Origin: Guillardia theta CCMP2712
Lineage: Eukaryota > Cryptophyceae > Pyrenomonadales > Geminigeraceae
Direction of reading: 5' to 3'
Assembly: GCF_000315625.1 (NCBI RefSeq)
Contig: NW_005434662.1
Span: 1-55,000 of the forward strand
Length of the DNA stretch: 55,000 nucleotides
The notes beneath the pieces are model-generated. The model saw nothing but the letters and a program-made list of their open reading frames with translations, had not been told where the DNA came from and made no database searches. Shown piece by piece: positions 10,116-21,616 of the stretch; positions within the stretch are counted from its first letter, which is position 1; the number at the start of each line of letters is the position of its first letter. Made by a program: the position numbers and the translations under genes.

Positions 10116-10246
10116 GATTGGGTTTGGTTCTCGCTGTCTTTTCTCTTCTCGCCGTTTGGCCTGTGCGACAGTGTCAGGGTCAAGCCTCCTCGCCGAGTCT
10201 CTCCTGATTGTCCTCGTACTGATTTTAACTTAACTTTGAGTAAAGA
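10116..10246 (+). repeat. Dispersed repeat, copy 1
   Basis: Shares GTTTGGTTCTCGCTGTC...GCCGTTTGGCCTGTGCGACA...GATTGTCCTCGTACTGA...ACTTAACTTTGAGTAAAGA with copies at 10802-10956 and, reversed, 29030-29191. It lacks the left TTAAGTTTGGGGGACAGCAG end present in the other two. No coding capacity. Confidence 0.9.
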
Positions 10247-10801
10247 GGGCTCCCCTTCACACACGGTGGCACTCCGACGGGCCACCTCCTTGCGGAGGCT
10301 TCCCACACAGCCGCGCGGCACGAGTGGCCCGGGCCGGGGCTCAGTTGCGCAGTGCGGCGGCCCTGATCCGACTCTCAGCCAGGCCTGACTCCCCGAGTCC
10401 GGGAGTCCCGGTATCCCGGGGGCCCATCATTGTCAAAAACACTGATGATGTGACATAGTACTCGTAGAAAATCCAGGATTAACTTCCCATCATGGCATGC
10501 CATCCGATCCGCCGGGAGTGGGCCACCTCCAGTAGCCTTCCCGAGTCCGTCCGCGCATGATCGGCCAACCCGGCCGGGCGGCGATGGCCGCGAAGTACGG
10601 CCGGCGGCGCGGCGGCCCGCCTCACTGCCGGCCCGGGCCCGGGCCGGGCCGATCGTAGTGATCGGCCCGCCACTCGTCAGCCGCCGGCCCGGGCCGGCCC
10701 GGGCCGATCGTAGTGCTCATTCCTTCGGCGGCGGCCACCGCGACATCGCTGGCATGGCCGCGCGGGGGACTTGTCCTGCGCGCCGTTAAGTGAAGGTATC
10801 A

Positions 10802-10956
10802 GTTAAGTTTGGGGGACAGCAGTCGGCAGGTTTAGGTTTGGTTCTCGCTGTCTTTTCTCTTCTCGCCGTTTGGCCTGTGCGACAGTGTCAGGGTCAAGCC
10901 TCCTCGACTCTCCTGATTGTCCTCGTACTGATTTTTCACTTAACTTTGAGTAAAGA
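10802..10956 (+). repeat. Dispersed repeat, copy 2
   Basis: Full-looking ~155-bp copy. It begins GTTAAGTTTGGGGGACAGCAG and ends ACTTAACTTTGAGTAAAGA, so the two ends carry short inverted TTAAGTT/AACTTAA words, which recalls a small non-autonomous element. Confidence 0.9.
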
Positions 10957-11894
10957 TCTGCGTTCGCATTCAGAAGGACCCCCGAACACGTGCCATCGAT
11001 TTTACCTACCCACCCCAACAACAACCAGCATTACCACTCTAGGGTACGATTGAAGAAAAGCACCCCCACCCTCTTTTTCTATATACTCTTTCACTCCCTA
11101 CCCCTCCCCTAGAAGCAGGGCCATTTAAAAAGCATGATGAGAGAGCAATTCACCTTTACTCACTTATGTCCTTCTTTGAAATCAGAGGTACCCCTGATTT
11201 TCTCTTTCGCACTACCCCTAGGGCACCGCATCTACCACAGGATGCCATTGCTACCCTCCACCTCCAAGTTCACCACCCACTCACCCTTCTCCAAAGCTTC
11301 AATCACCCCCACCCTCTGTTGGTCAGTACTACCCCCAAGTATGAAGAAAACCCCGTCTTCCCTCCAAAATGTCCACCTGTCCATGCAGGGTTCGAGATCC
11401 CATTGGGGCCGCTGCCGGTTCAGACTTGCAGATGCTGCTCTTACGTTAGCCTATCTCCCTTGCCTGCGTACTGCAGGCTCCGCTCTCACGTGTTTGTGGA
11501 ACCTCAACCCTGTATCCTTCTCTTGCTTACTTTCTCGAATTTAACCAGATTTCATGTGTTTTTGCTTTCGAATCGTGTACCATGATTTGCATGTTTGTCC
11601 AAGGAAATAAATTCAGTCGAAATGGAACGAATTGAACTGAAAGTCGGGGAGACTTTGTTTGACGTTGGCTCTGGTCTGACTATTTCGACCAGTTTTGATT
11701 GCTTTCGTGATGTCGGTTGTATCTATCTCTGTGAAGGGAGCATTAAGAGTGTTCTGCTCTCGATTTGATTTCAATACGATTTACTGCACAAGTGACATGC
11801 TTAGATGGAGGCATAGAATCCAAAGAAATAATGAATATTTCATTTTCAGGAACCACAGTAAACTTCCTGGTTCAGCTTTCACATCGCATGCAGG

Positions 11895-14800
11895 ATGTTT
11901 CCTGGAGGTTCAACCTCCCATGATTGATGGTGCTGAACTGAATTGGCCTAAGCAGGAAGAGGATATCCGGGGAAGAAACCAGAGGCGAAGAAGACCGGTC
12001 CAGCTGCTGCATTTCCAAAACCTATCAACCTACCTAGTCGTCGCAAGGAGAACAACGGATTCGATCCTAATGTTCAACTGGTTGGCACAGGCTCTTGGGC
12101 TGCTTCACAGAAATCAGCGAGTGGTACATTGGTCTCCAACTCGAACAGCCCCCTGCGCTCGGCAACTGTATCTGCTGCACCCGAAGTGCCACGACCTTCG
12201 CAGCCCATGGGTTGGAACACATCATCAGTGCAACCGAATCCTGTGTTGAATTCTGCGAATGCTAAACCAGATTCAGGGGCAGAATTTCCTAAACTTGGCG
12301 AAACTTCAAGTCGTCCAGCGATGACATTGACACAGGATTGGCAAATTGGCAGCCGTGAAGAAGCCAACTCATTTCCACGCCAGGAGCCTCCACAGTCTCG
12401 TGCCAATGCAAAGGAACAAGAAGCATTTAAGAAAGATTTGTCACCTCCACCTCTTGTTCAATTTTCCAATCATGATTGGGCAGAAGATGATGACGATGAA
12501 ATGGATTTCCAACAACCGATTGTCATAGCTGGTTCAGGAAATGATTCGTCTAAATCTCAAGTGAAGGCAGCTCCCATCGATCCAAAGGAGGAAGCAATTA
12601 TTCTGGCGAGGAAAAAACAGGTACAGTCAATTGTCTACGCTTTGAATTTTCTGAGAACGAATCAATCGACAGCAAGAGCTTGAACGAATGCAGGAAGAAT
12701 TGATCATCCAACAACGAAGAGCAGACATAGAAGCTTATGAGCGCGAAAAGAGATTGCAAGAAGAAGCAGAACAACGAAGACGGCAAGAAGAGATGGAACA
12801 GAAAAGACAGATAGTTGAAGAGCGCGAAAGACGATTTGATCGAGAGCGTGAAAGAGACAGATGGGTACTGAATATTACTTTGGTCAAAGGGTGTTCTAAT
12901 TGTGTCACCTCAACAGAGAAATGATGAGCCCAGGCGATCTGAGGAAGAGCGATGGTCTCGCACTTCTGATTTTCACAGAGTTGATGAAGAAAAACGATTG
13001 CAAGACCGTGAAGTCGCGAGCCAGAATGAATTGATGAAGAAGTCAATTGAGGCAGCAAGGAAAAGAAGAGAGGAGGAGGAGCAGAAAATGGAAGCTGAGC
13101 GAAGAGCTGCTGCTCAGGCTAGACTTGCTGCAATTGAAGAGAAGTTAGCTGCTCGAGCGAAACCTGGACAAGATGAAGGGCATAAGCAGAGTGATAGCAG
13201 AGAGTCTGAGGTAATGAAGGAATCATAATTTGAAAGATATTCATGGCATTTTCAGGAGAATGTGGATTCTTCAAATTCTTTGAAAGCCACGGAAGTGGAA
13301 CAAGGAGAAAGAAATGAATCCATCCTGGAGAGGCCCAACCTACAGTCCAGACAGGGTAATGCGGCAAATTATTGGAGAATTGATCAACGAAACCAGAAAG
13401 TAGAATGGCCTGATGCAGACCAAGAAGCTTGGAGGAAACTTCGTGAAGAAGAACGACCAGAAGCTCGTGGCATTCTCGAACAGCATGCTCCATCTCACAT
13501 GCAAAGAATGCAAGAAGGAAGAGGTTACCGTAGGGGATATGATGTCAAGCAGGAGAAATTTTTCAGCACAAACAGGTGAATTTGAAAATGAACACTTGTC
13601 TGAACCCTGTGCAACTGATTCCAAGTCTATTTGAATTTGCTAGATACGAGGTTGAAGATCAGACTGCTGCAAGCTTGAGGCGATTCATGGCAGAAAGGGA
13701 AGAACGAGAAATCAAGAACAAGGACAAGCAACAGAGGGATGTGACTTACAGAGATCGACAAAATGAGAAAGAAGTTGAAATTGTTGATAGAGCAACTTTG
13801 AAAAAACAGGCGTTGGAAGAGAGGCGCAGGCGCGAGGAAGACCTTCGAGCAAGGCAGGCTGAAGAATTGGAACATGAAAATCCAAGTAGGGAAAGGTTTC
13901 CAGTTCGAACAAAATTACAGTTAGCGAAAAGGACTTTGCCTCTGGATTCTTCAAGACAGCCACCAGGTTCTGTAGCTATGTGTTTGAAACTGTAATCTGA
14001 GTATATGATAGACGGAGCGAACAGTACAAATGGATCTCACGTGCAGAGAACAAAAGCAGATGTTCCTCCACCATCAGAAATGCCCATAAGCAGTGAATGG
14101 ATGGATCACTCGCAAACAGCATGCATACAAACGTTTGGAGCTCCTGAACTTGTCAACCAACTGGGTGCAAAAGCGTGGTCGTCTACCACAGTTACAGTGG
14201 CCCCAGGACGCAATGTTACTGGAAAAATGGCACCTCCTTTGGCACAGGGTTTACTATCAAATCCCGTAATCGGCATGCACACCAAACCTGATATTGCAAG
14301 ACAAGAAATTATGAATGGAAGTGCTTCTATGCCTGTCCGGTCGAAAATTCAAGATGCTAGTGATGTAGCAACAGGAGCAGCTGACTTCATCCTCGGTGAG
14401 GATGACGTCCGTCGAACGAATAATATGCAGAATGTTGAGGAGTCCTACACAGCAGTTCCAGAATCGGCCAATGTGATGGGAACTGATGCTGCATTCCAAC
14501 ATCTGCCCAGCTCAGAATGGACATCATGGCAAGGATGGAAGTATGATCAAACATTCAGCTCTTTCACAACAGCGGGTGTAAATTTAAATCTTAGTGATCT
14601 CCCTCTTCAAATCCCAAGTGATCAATCTCTTTGGGTCCCAAAGCAGGATCCAACTGATTCTTCCAAGGCGAACTCACTCTTCAAAGGTACTCCTTGGACC
14701 CCGATTTGGCAAACAGACACTTCAGTTGATCAAGCTGCGATTAGGCTGCCCGCAAATCAAGGACGGGGCTCTAATGAGAATGCGGGTGGGTCGGATTACT

Positions 14801-15216
14801 CTGTCTCTGGACAAGGCATGAGCAATCTGAAGAATACGAGAGAAGTCAAGGCTCTCAGGAAGTTCTCTCCACAGGCTGGTGGGCCAGTAAAGAAAGATTT
14901 GGGTACATTTTCCCCTCAGGTGACGAATATTGCAAATAGTACCGATTCCCCAAGGAATTCTTTTAGCTCTCAAGGGCCGAGGCCGAGCGGGAGGAGTGTC
15001 GCCACCATGAGCTACGGGAGAGTGAAGAAGATAATGCCACGACCACAAGGTGATGACTCGTCCAGGGAGTCAACGTCGGGAAGCAATATCGATGGAATTG
15101 GAATGGAAAGCGGAGATATCGCCCGTGGTGGATCTAGGGGCAAACTTTATGTACCGCAAAGTGTTAGGGAGGCTGCACATGCTCTTTCCAAGCAGCGGGG
15201 AGTTGTGGACCAGTGA
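11895..15216 (+). CDS. BAT2-domain protein, MOS1-like
   Basis: Seven exons (11895-11907, 11956-12620, 12673-12864, 12917-13210, 13256-13575, 13644-13966, 14012-15216) with introns of 45-68 nt give 1,003 residues; all phases agree. Residues ~20-55 contain FPKPINLPS..KEN.G.DPNV, the signature of the BAT2 N-terminal domain as in plant MODIFIER OF SNC1. Then come an (E)FPKLG motif, an acidic WAEDDDDE patch near residue 180, a long Arg/Glu/Gln-rich coiled coil (~226-480, ending in an AAAQARLAAIEEKL pattern also like MOS1) and a disordered Ser/Thr/Asn-rich C-terminus. MOS1 acts in chromatin and transcription of immune-receptor genes; animal BAT2/PRRC2 proteins bind RNA and translation factors. The role here is inferred from family only. 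The 13-nt first exon is inferred from phase and a 48-nt intron. Confidence 0.85.
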
Positions 15217-15487
15217 GGTTCGCAGCATCCAAGGGTAGGGTGCTTTGGAATGGCTACATGCCTTTTGTTGCTTTGAGATGGGATACGATCAACACAAAAT
15301 ATTTACAGGCTGTCCTACATGGAGATCGTTTATTTTGAATACCTGCATGGTACTTGCAGTTTTAAACGAATGAGACGGCTAGTACAAAAAAAATCAATGA
15401 AGAGCGTGTGGAAGCCATAAAAGATCGATGAAAATTAGATCTTGCAGTTTAGTGAAACCGTTTCAAAACATTCAGCACCAGCTATAT

Positions 15488-16715
15488 CTAAAGCACTTGT
15501 GTCAATTCTTCAGTTGTGTCGATCGGTGAATTTACCTGCCCGTCATAACAATCCTTGAGGACCCCCATCTTGATAATGCTCTCAGGGATGTTGTCGCGAC
15601 GAACAGGTTTGTTGCCGCAGGCTCCATTCAAATACCTTGCATCAATGTGACAAGATGGTCGAGATCAGACAGATAGTACAATTCTTTGAGGGTGGTAAGC
15701 TGTGATAAGCCCTCGGGAATGTGTCTTAGACTACAGTTGCAGAGCGTGAGGTCCTCTCTGACAGCGACATCAGAACAATCGCTGTGTCTTTATCGCCAAT
15801 TACATCTTCGGCATCTTGTAGAAACCGCCTGGAAGCTCCTGTGATATAAAAATTATTTCACAGGACATGAAAATGAAATAGAAGTGAAAGACCGTAATGG
15901 GATTTCCGTCAAGGTAAAACCCACGCAAACAAGTGAGCTGTTCCAGTCCGTTGGGCAACGATGTTAATCTGTTGTTAGACAAGAATGCAAACTGAAGCTT
16001 CGGAATTCTACAGAACTCTTCTGGAAGCTCAGTGATAAAGTTGTTGTAGATCTGCAGAGAAGGGGATCAGAAGAATTTCCACAGAGCCAGCTGTTTCTCA
16101 CACTAAGCTGAGTTAAATTGTTGAGCCGATGTATTGATTTTGGTAAACTTGTCATGATGTTGTCATAGATGCAGAGAGTTTGCAAGGCCGTCATCTCCTG
16201 AATTTCTTCAAAACTCGTAAGAACTTGAGTTCAGGATACGATCCGTCCGCTTACCTTCAGGCAGCATCTGAATTCGGTTCTGATTTATTGACAACTTGGT
16301 GAGTGAGGTTGCCAAATGTCCATCGCGCCACACACATTGTTCAGGCAGCTGATGCAATAGTCACAGACATAATCAAGTGTGTTGCACATGAAAAGCGCAC
16401 TTGTGTGTACAGATTCATGCTCAAATCCAGCTCGCGCAGATTTGTGAGAACGGACAAATCCCATGGCAGCGTCGTCAACCTGAATCTTATCAGTCAAATC
16501 GAAAAAAGTCATCAAAGAGTAAGAAGGATAATTTGGCAGAGATTCACAAACAACAAGCGCGTGTGACTTAAAGAACGTTGGGATAAGGTAAACCTTTTCA
16601 GGCGAAGATCAAGATGGGTCATATCGGCATCGATCTCAAGTTCCTCACTCCCTGGTGGGAGCGATCCTGTTCCTATCTGATTCGAGAAGTCGTTCTTGCT
16701 AGAAGAACCACCCAT
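15488..16715 (-). CDS. Leucine-rich-repeat protein with N-myristoylation motif
   Basis: Eight exons (16715-16594, 16479-16401, 16348-16255, 16205-16102, 16051-15893, 15838-15804, 15757-15680, 15635-15488) join with consistent phases into 272 residues. Introns are 44-54 nt except the first (114 nt). From residue ~33 to ~250 there are about eight leucine-rich repeats of the L..L.L..N.(I/L)..LP type, the 'LPE' class seen in Ras-binding and plant PIRL-like proteins. The N-terminus MGGSSSK fits the N-myristoylation consensus (Gly2, Ser6, Lys7), so membrane anchoring is likely. No kinase or other domain follows. The gene is convergent with the BAT2-domain gene, 271 bp apart. An in-frame stop at 15800 is avoided by a 46-nt intron whose splicing restores a repeat. 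Confidence 0.85.
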
Positions 16716-17819
16716 CCTTGTCTTGTCGAATGTTATGCCCTGTTGCTTATGCCTCCTCTACCCAAGAGTCTCCCTGACCCCGTCGTGCCACTGAAGAACG
16801 GCAGCCCTTGCCAACTCGGAACACAGAGTTTTCTGCACTGTCCTTGAAGCAGCTGATCGAGCAAGAAAAGACGTGAGGCTTGTGACTTCTCCTCTCCTCC
16901 CTCTCCTCTCTCTCTCCTCTCTCTGCCTCAAAGCCTTGCTCCTCGTCGATCCCGTCCTTCCGCTGCTGACGACGACACCCCGCTGCCCCACCCGGACTCA
17001 GTCGCCAAGCAGTGCGGCCCGGACCCGCCTCCCGGGTCCCCGGCCCGGCCCGGCCCCCGCGGCCGCCGGGCCCGGCCGGGCCGCCCACGCAGCCTCCAAG
17101 GCAAGGCCCGGGGACTCAGCCGAAGGGCCCGGGAACATAAAAAGTAAACCCCGGGCCTGGCCGCCGCTTGACAGGCTCATCATGGCATCACTTCCAAAGT
17201 TCCGGGAACGGCCCGGGGCCCAGCCTCCGGGCGGCGCCGCGGCGGCCTGGCAGGCCGGGCTGGCTGGCGGCGGCCCAGCCGCTCAGGGGCCCGGGGCCCG
17301 GGCCCACCCCCGGTCACTGAGTCACGGCGTGACCCGGAGGCTTCAGTTCCGATGACTCCTGGCAGCCTGAGCCCCGGCCGCCACCAGGCTCTCCTGATCA
17401 TCGGATTGTCCTCGGGGGCCTCGTACTGATTTTTATCTCATAGCGTATGTAACTTTGAGTATTTCGGAGGCTCTTGCCGGTCCGATCCGATCCGAAGCCT
17501 TGACTCTGTGAAGCCTCGGATGATGCATGTCCGCCGGCCGGCCCCCGGCCGGCGGGCCGCGGGCGGGTCACTGAGTCACCGGGCCGGGCAGTGGCCGAGT
17601 CGGACCCGGGCCCTCAGGCCAGTCGGGTTGGGCCCTGAGCGTCCGATGACTCTTTAACTTGAAACCTTCACTCAAAGAATCCCCAAGAAAATGACGGAGG
17701 TTACGGAGGCGAGGGAACCAAATGGGAGGAAGAGGAGGAAGAGGAGGTAGAGGAGGTGTTGGAGGGGACGAGGAGGTGATGGAGGACGAGGAGTGCTGAT
17801 GGTCGAGGACGAGGGAGAG

Positions 17820-17866
<47 letters not shown>

Positions 17867-18283
17867 AGAGTGGAAATGCTTACCTGAATGAGGAAAAGAG
17901 GTGATGAAGAGGAAATTTATACTGTGACATTAGCGGTATCCAAAAATGGTGGGAGTAGTGAAGATGAAGGATACGCTGGACAAGAATTATGTCAGTATTT
18001 AACAAAACATATATCTCAAGGAGTCGGCGGTAGATCTTGACTGATTGACGATTGGATAGCAGAACATGAGCAGTGAAATGACGATCATGATACCAGGATG
18101 CATGAATAATGTGATGGAGAGAATTTCAATTAGAAAGAATAGCTTCTTGCTGCTGTGATAATATGTTTGATTCATAACATGCATGCTTCAGGTCGCGGGA
18201 GGTTTACAAAATCGAGACAGCATGCAAGGAGGTCAGTCTTGATAGTTTCTGTGAGAAATTGCTGGTTGTGACATTTGCAACAG
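16716..18283. other. Divergent intergenic region with GC island
   Basis: 5' flank of the LRR gene, then a very GC-rich island (about 16975-17650) of CCCGGGCC-type words with TCACTGAGTCA motifs and a decayed piece of the dispersed repeat around 17400-17460 (GATTGTCCTCG...CTCGTACTGATTTTTATC). A GAGGAC microsatellite follows. An upstream exon of the PUF60-type gene probably lies near 18190-18235 but could not be fixed. Confidence 0.55.
17820..17869. repeat. (GAGGAC)n microsatellite
   Basis: About eight GAGGAC units inside a longer purine-rich stretch (17700-17880). Confidence 0.95.
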
Positions 18284-21200
18284 GGTCAGAGCAAGCACGT
18301 AAGACGAACAGCCCAATTACGGTCATTCTTTGATGCATTTGTACCAGCGCGGAAGAGGAAGCGGAAGAGTGGTTGGGATGTTTCCAGTGAAGGTGTTTTC
18401 ATCAACCTTGATTGAGCACTGAAGTCAGATAGATGCGGCTTCTAACAAGACTGCAGGGAACCTCGAGGACGGTCTCACTCCCAAACAAATTGAGGCCATA
18501 CGAGCGGCAAAGGCGGTGCATGCGGCGAAGACGGCAATGGCGATGGCGAAAGGTGACTGACTAGGACCCCACAATCTCATGCTGACTTGCGTTGACAGTC
18601 AGCGTCCCAGTGGTTAACCCGCTGCTAGGTTTGACAGTGATTGCGCAACTGGCGCTGGTAACGATAGCAGGCATGGTGAAGCCGCCGCAGCGAAATCGGC
18701 TGTATGTGGGGAGCTTGCACTTCGACCTCAAGGAAGCCGATGTCCGCGCCATCTTCCAGCCGTTTGGGCCCATCAAGACGATGTGACCGAATCTGAGACT
18801 TCACCGTCTGTCCGTGATATGCTGCAGAGAAATGTCGTATGAGCCAACCACCGGGAAGTCCAAGGGATATGCTTTCATAGAGTACATGAATGATGCTCAA
18901 GCCGACGCGTGTGAGAAGGCGATGGATGGCTTCATGATTGCTGGCAGGTATGTTCTGCGAGGCGATGCCTGCGATGTTTTTTCTTTCCGAATATCAAAGA
19001 TGTATTTGTGCTCTTGAATTTCACTGTTCTCAAAATTAATCAAATTACGTTTTTTTTCTCTGTTTTTTCTTCTCTTTTTTACTCTCTCTTGTTCTTTTTC
19101 TTTATGTTCTTTCCCCCCACTCCTTCCCCCTTGTTCTTCTCTCCCTGCGTGACTTTCTTATTCTTTCTCCCTCTCCCCCCCCCCCCCCCTTCTCTCTCTC
19201 CTCTTCTTTTCTCCCTCCCTCTCCCTTCTCTCGCTTTCAATCAATCTTTTGCTCTCTCTCTCTCTCTATCTCATTCTCTATCTCTATCTCGATCTCTATC
19301 TCTCCTCCCTTCCTCTCCCTCTCCTCCCTTCCTCTCCCTCTCCTCCCTTCCTCTCCCTTTCCCTCCCTCCCTCTTCTCTCTATCTCTATCTCGTTCTCTC
19401 CCTCTCTCCCTCCCTCCCTGACTCGCTGACTCCATCCCTCCCTCCCTCCCTCTTTCTCTTTTTCTTTCTTTTTCTGTGTCCTGCAACCCCTCAAACGCTT
19501 ACAACTTTTGTCGTAAGTCAAGCTGTTTTTCTGTTGTTTTATCATCAATCATCTCGGTTTCAGCTTGCGTAGCTCGAAGAACTTGTTTTGTTAACTCTTT
19601 GAGTATGAGTGTGAGAGCTTGGAAATTCTCCATGGTTGGCGAATTTACTGGCATCTCTATTGAGGAGCTTTTTAGACCCATCAAAGTCGGCAGACCGCAC
19701 AATACAGTCTCCGCCAACGCACCTGTGGTAAGATGGATACGCTCTCTGTACGGCTGATGTAGCATCGAAGACTATTCTTCCTCCTCAACTTCTCGTCAGT
19801 CGACCTCCAGCCATGGCCCCCCTCGCTGCCGCAGGTTCTTATTCTTTCCGACCTCAACCCTCGGCCCTGTCATCCACTTCCAAGAGCTCATTGCACTGCA
19901 TTCGCCCAGGCCTAGGAGTTCCCGGGCTGCTTCCCGGCATGGCTGGTTGAACTCTCTTTTTCCTATCCTCAGCGCAAGACAAACATTTCACCCTGGCAGG
20001 CATTCCTGGGCTTGCTGGCCAGCACTTGCTTCAGGTAGAAGCCCACTCAGTCGCTCCTTGAGTCTCACGTCTGTGCAGCAACGAGCTGCCTCCCTGCTTG
20101 CCGCACAGGCAAGATTGATTGAGATGTCGAGAGAATGATTGAGATGTCAAGCTGAAGTAAGATCGTTCTTGCAGCAAGCGGCACTTGCAGCGCAGAAAGC
20201 GCAAGCCCAGCCGCTGAATGTCAGTTGCTTCCCTGTTACTCTCCTTCATCACTCCCATCCAGACACCAGTCGCGGGCCCTCCAGCTCGAATTTACATTGG
20301 CTCCGTCCTCTTCGACGTGAAGGAGTCAGAGGTCAAGCAGATCTTTCAAGTGCGTCGCAGCCTCTTCGCTTGTCCCTCGTCGTGCACGAGGTAGTGCACG
20401 AGTGACAAGCGCTCGCAGGTTTTCGGGAGCATCAAGCAGATCTCGATGATTCCGAACCCTGAGAACGGGAAGCACAAGGTGACCTCGAGCCCTCTGCTTG
20501 CTCCGGCTGCTTATGCTCTCGCCGATCTCAGGGCTACGGATTCATCGAGTATGAGAAGCATGACGACGCCGTGCAGGCCATCCAGGTGACGGACTGACCT
20601 GGAGGCAGCCGTGTTAAAGCTGAGCAGGCTATGAACGGCTTCCAGCTGGCCGGCAGGCCACTAAAGGTTGGAAGAGAAGAGTGATCTGATTTCTGGTGAG
20701 GTGAGAGGGTAGGTGGGGTGGGCGAGCTCTGCCATGCCCGACTCGGCACAAACTTCATCGGTGCGGGGGATGGGAGAAAGTGATTGTGGCTGATGTTGCG
20801 GCAGGAGGATAAGACCAGCAACCCGATCATTGTAGCAGCAGCGAATGCCATCGCAGATAAGGTGAGGCTGCGGGCTAGTGACGGTGAGCTGACAACCTGC
20901 TGCGCAGGTCACAACAAGCCTTGTGACAAGCTCGTCAAACGACATCACAACAGTAGAGGACGAAGAGAACTTGAGTGTATCAAGCGTCCTGCAGGTACCT
21001 TGCGCTTTGAGAAATCTGTTGCGCATCAAGATGTTGGCGATGCTGTGACAGCGTGGATGACAACTCTTTTCAGCGCAAAGAGATCATGTGCAAGCTAGCA
21101 AATCGACCTTCTCGGGTGAGCGATCTCTTCTTCAGGTCTGCCTGTGATGTGGCACAAGGTTGTCCTGCTGAAGAACATGGTGGAGCCCGAGGACGTCGAC

Positions 21201-21616
21201 CCGCTGGTGACGCGTGACAACTTTCGCCTCCTGTGTGTGACCGTCAAACAGCTGGAGCAGGAGATTGCAGAAGAATGCTCCAAGTTCGGAAAAGTGAGCT
21301 CAAGCCACCCTCTTGCCTTTGTCCTCCCTCACTCCCACTCTGACACTTCCTACCTTTCCTTCCATGTTGACCGTTTGCAGGTCAACAAGGTTCTCATCGT
21401 CACCATGGTGGAGCAAGGATCTCGTCTGGTCAAAGTGTTTGTAGAGTTTGGGGATCAGGAAGCGGCCACCAAGGCTGTAGCGCGACTCGACAAGCGATGG
21501 TTCGGAGGAAAGGTCGGTGCTCTTGCAGAGAAAGCAAACAGTTGACTTTCTCGCAGATTGTAAATGCGAGTACATATGAGGAGGAAAGGTTCGTTCGACA
21601 AGACTTGTCGGGTTGA
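18284..21616 (+). CDS. PUF60: PUF60-type poly-U binding splicing factor
   Basis: Clear PUF60 architecture: RRM1 (RLYVGSLHFDLKEADVRAIFQPFGPIK, exons 18599-18782 and 18828-18947), the GRPIKVGRP link (19676-19727), RRM2 (ARIYIGSVLFDVKESEV..., 20263-20666 over four exons) and a C-terminal UHM with an RWF signature (21144-21616, DKRWFGGK, ending at TGA 21614). PUF60 helps U2AF recognise the 3' splice site. Exon 18284-18379 encodes a basic run ending KRKSGWD, like a UHM-ligand motif. Most introns are 43-70 nt; one is 728 nt (18948-19675). Two junctions are unsettled: the linker between 19728 and 20174, and the end of RRM2 near 20666, where a stop follows VGR unless the intron starts at 20667. A GC-AG intron of 46 nt (about 21090-21135) best joins the last linker to the UHM. 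The first exon is missing. Confidence 0.93.
19020..19480 (+). repeat. Polypyrimidine low-complexity tract inside PUF60 intron
   Basis: Nearly unbroken C/T sequence (T-rich, then CTCTCC, CTATCT and CCCTC runs) filling most of the one long intron. It creates long but meaningless open frames on both strands. Confidence 0.95.

Larger units (their letters stand above)
8480..11894. other. Divergent intergenic region with repeats and GC island
   Basis: Separates the divergent genes starting at 8479 and 11895. 8520-8700 is CT-rich and probably 5' flank. 8750-10110 shows only short open frames with no protein-like pattern. Two dispersed-repeat copies flank a GC-rich island at 10320-10780 that is built of GGCCCGGGCC-type words and contains a local duplication of CCGGGCCGATCGTAGTG. 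11040-11350 is rich in CCCCACC/CCCCTA tracts on this strand. Confidence 0.6.

Noticed and set aside
11388-11401. GGGTTCGAGATCCC, resembling a tRNA T-arm/B box
   Set aside because: No matching acceptor stem, D arm or anticodon arm could be placed around it.
15800-15802. Stop codon ending the LRR gene at 15800
   Set aside because: A 46-nt intron begins at this point and splicing continues the leucine-rich repeats to a stop at 15488.
19008-19572. Several frames of 70-140 residues on both strands
   Set aside because: They are translations of the C/T low-complexity intron of the PUF60-type gene.
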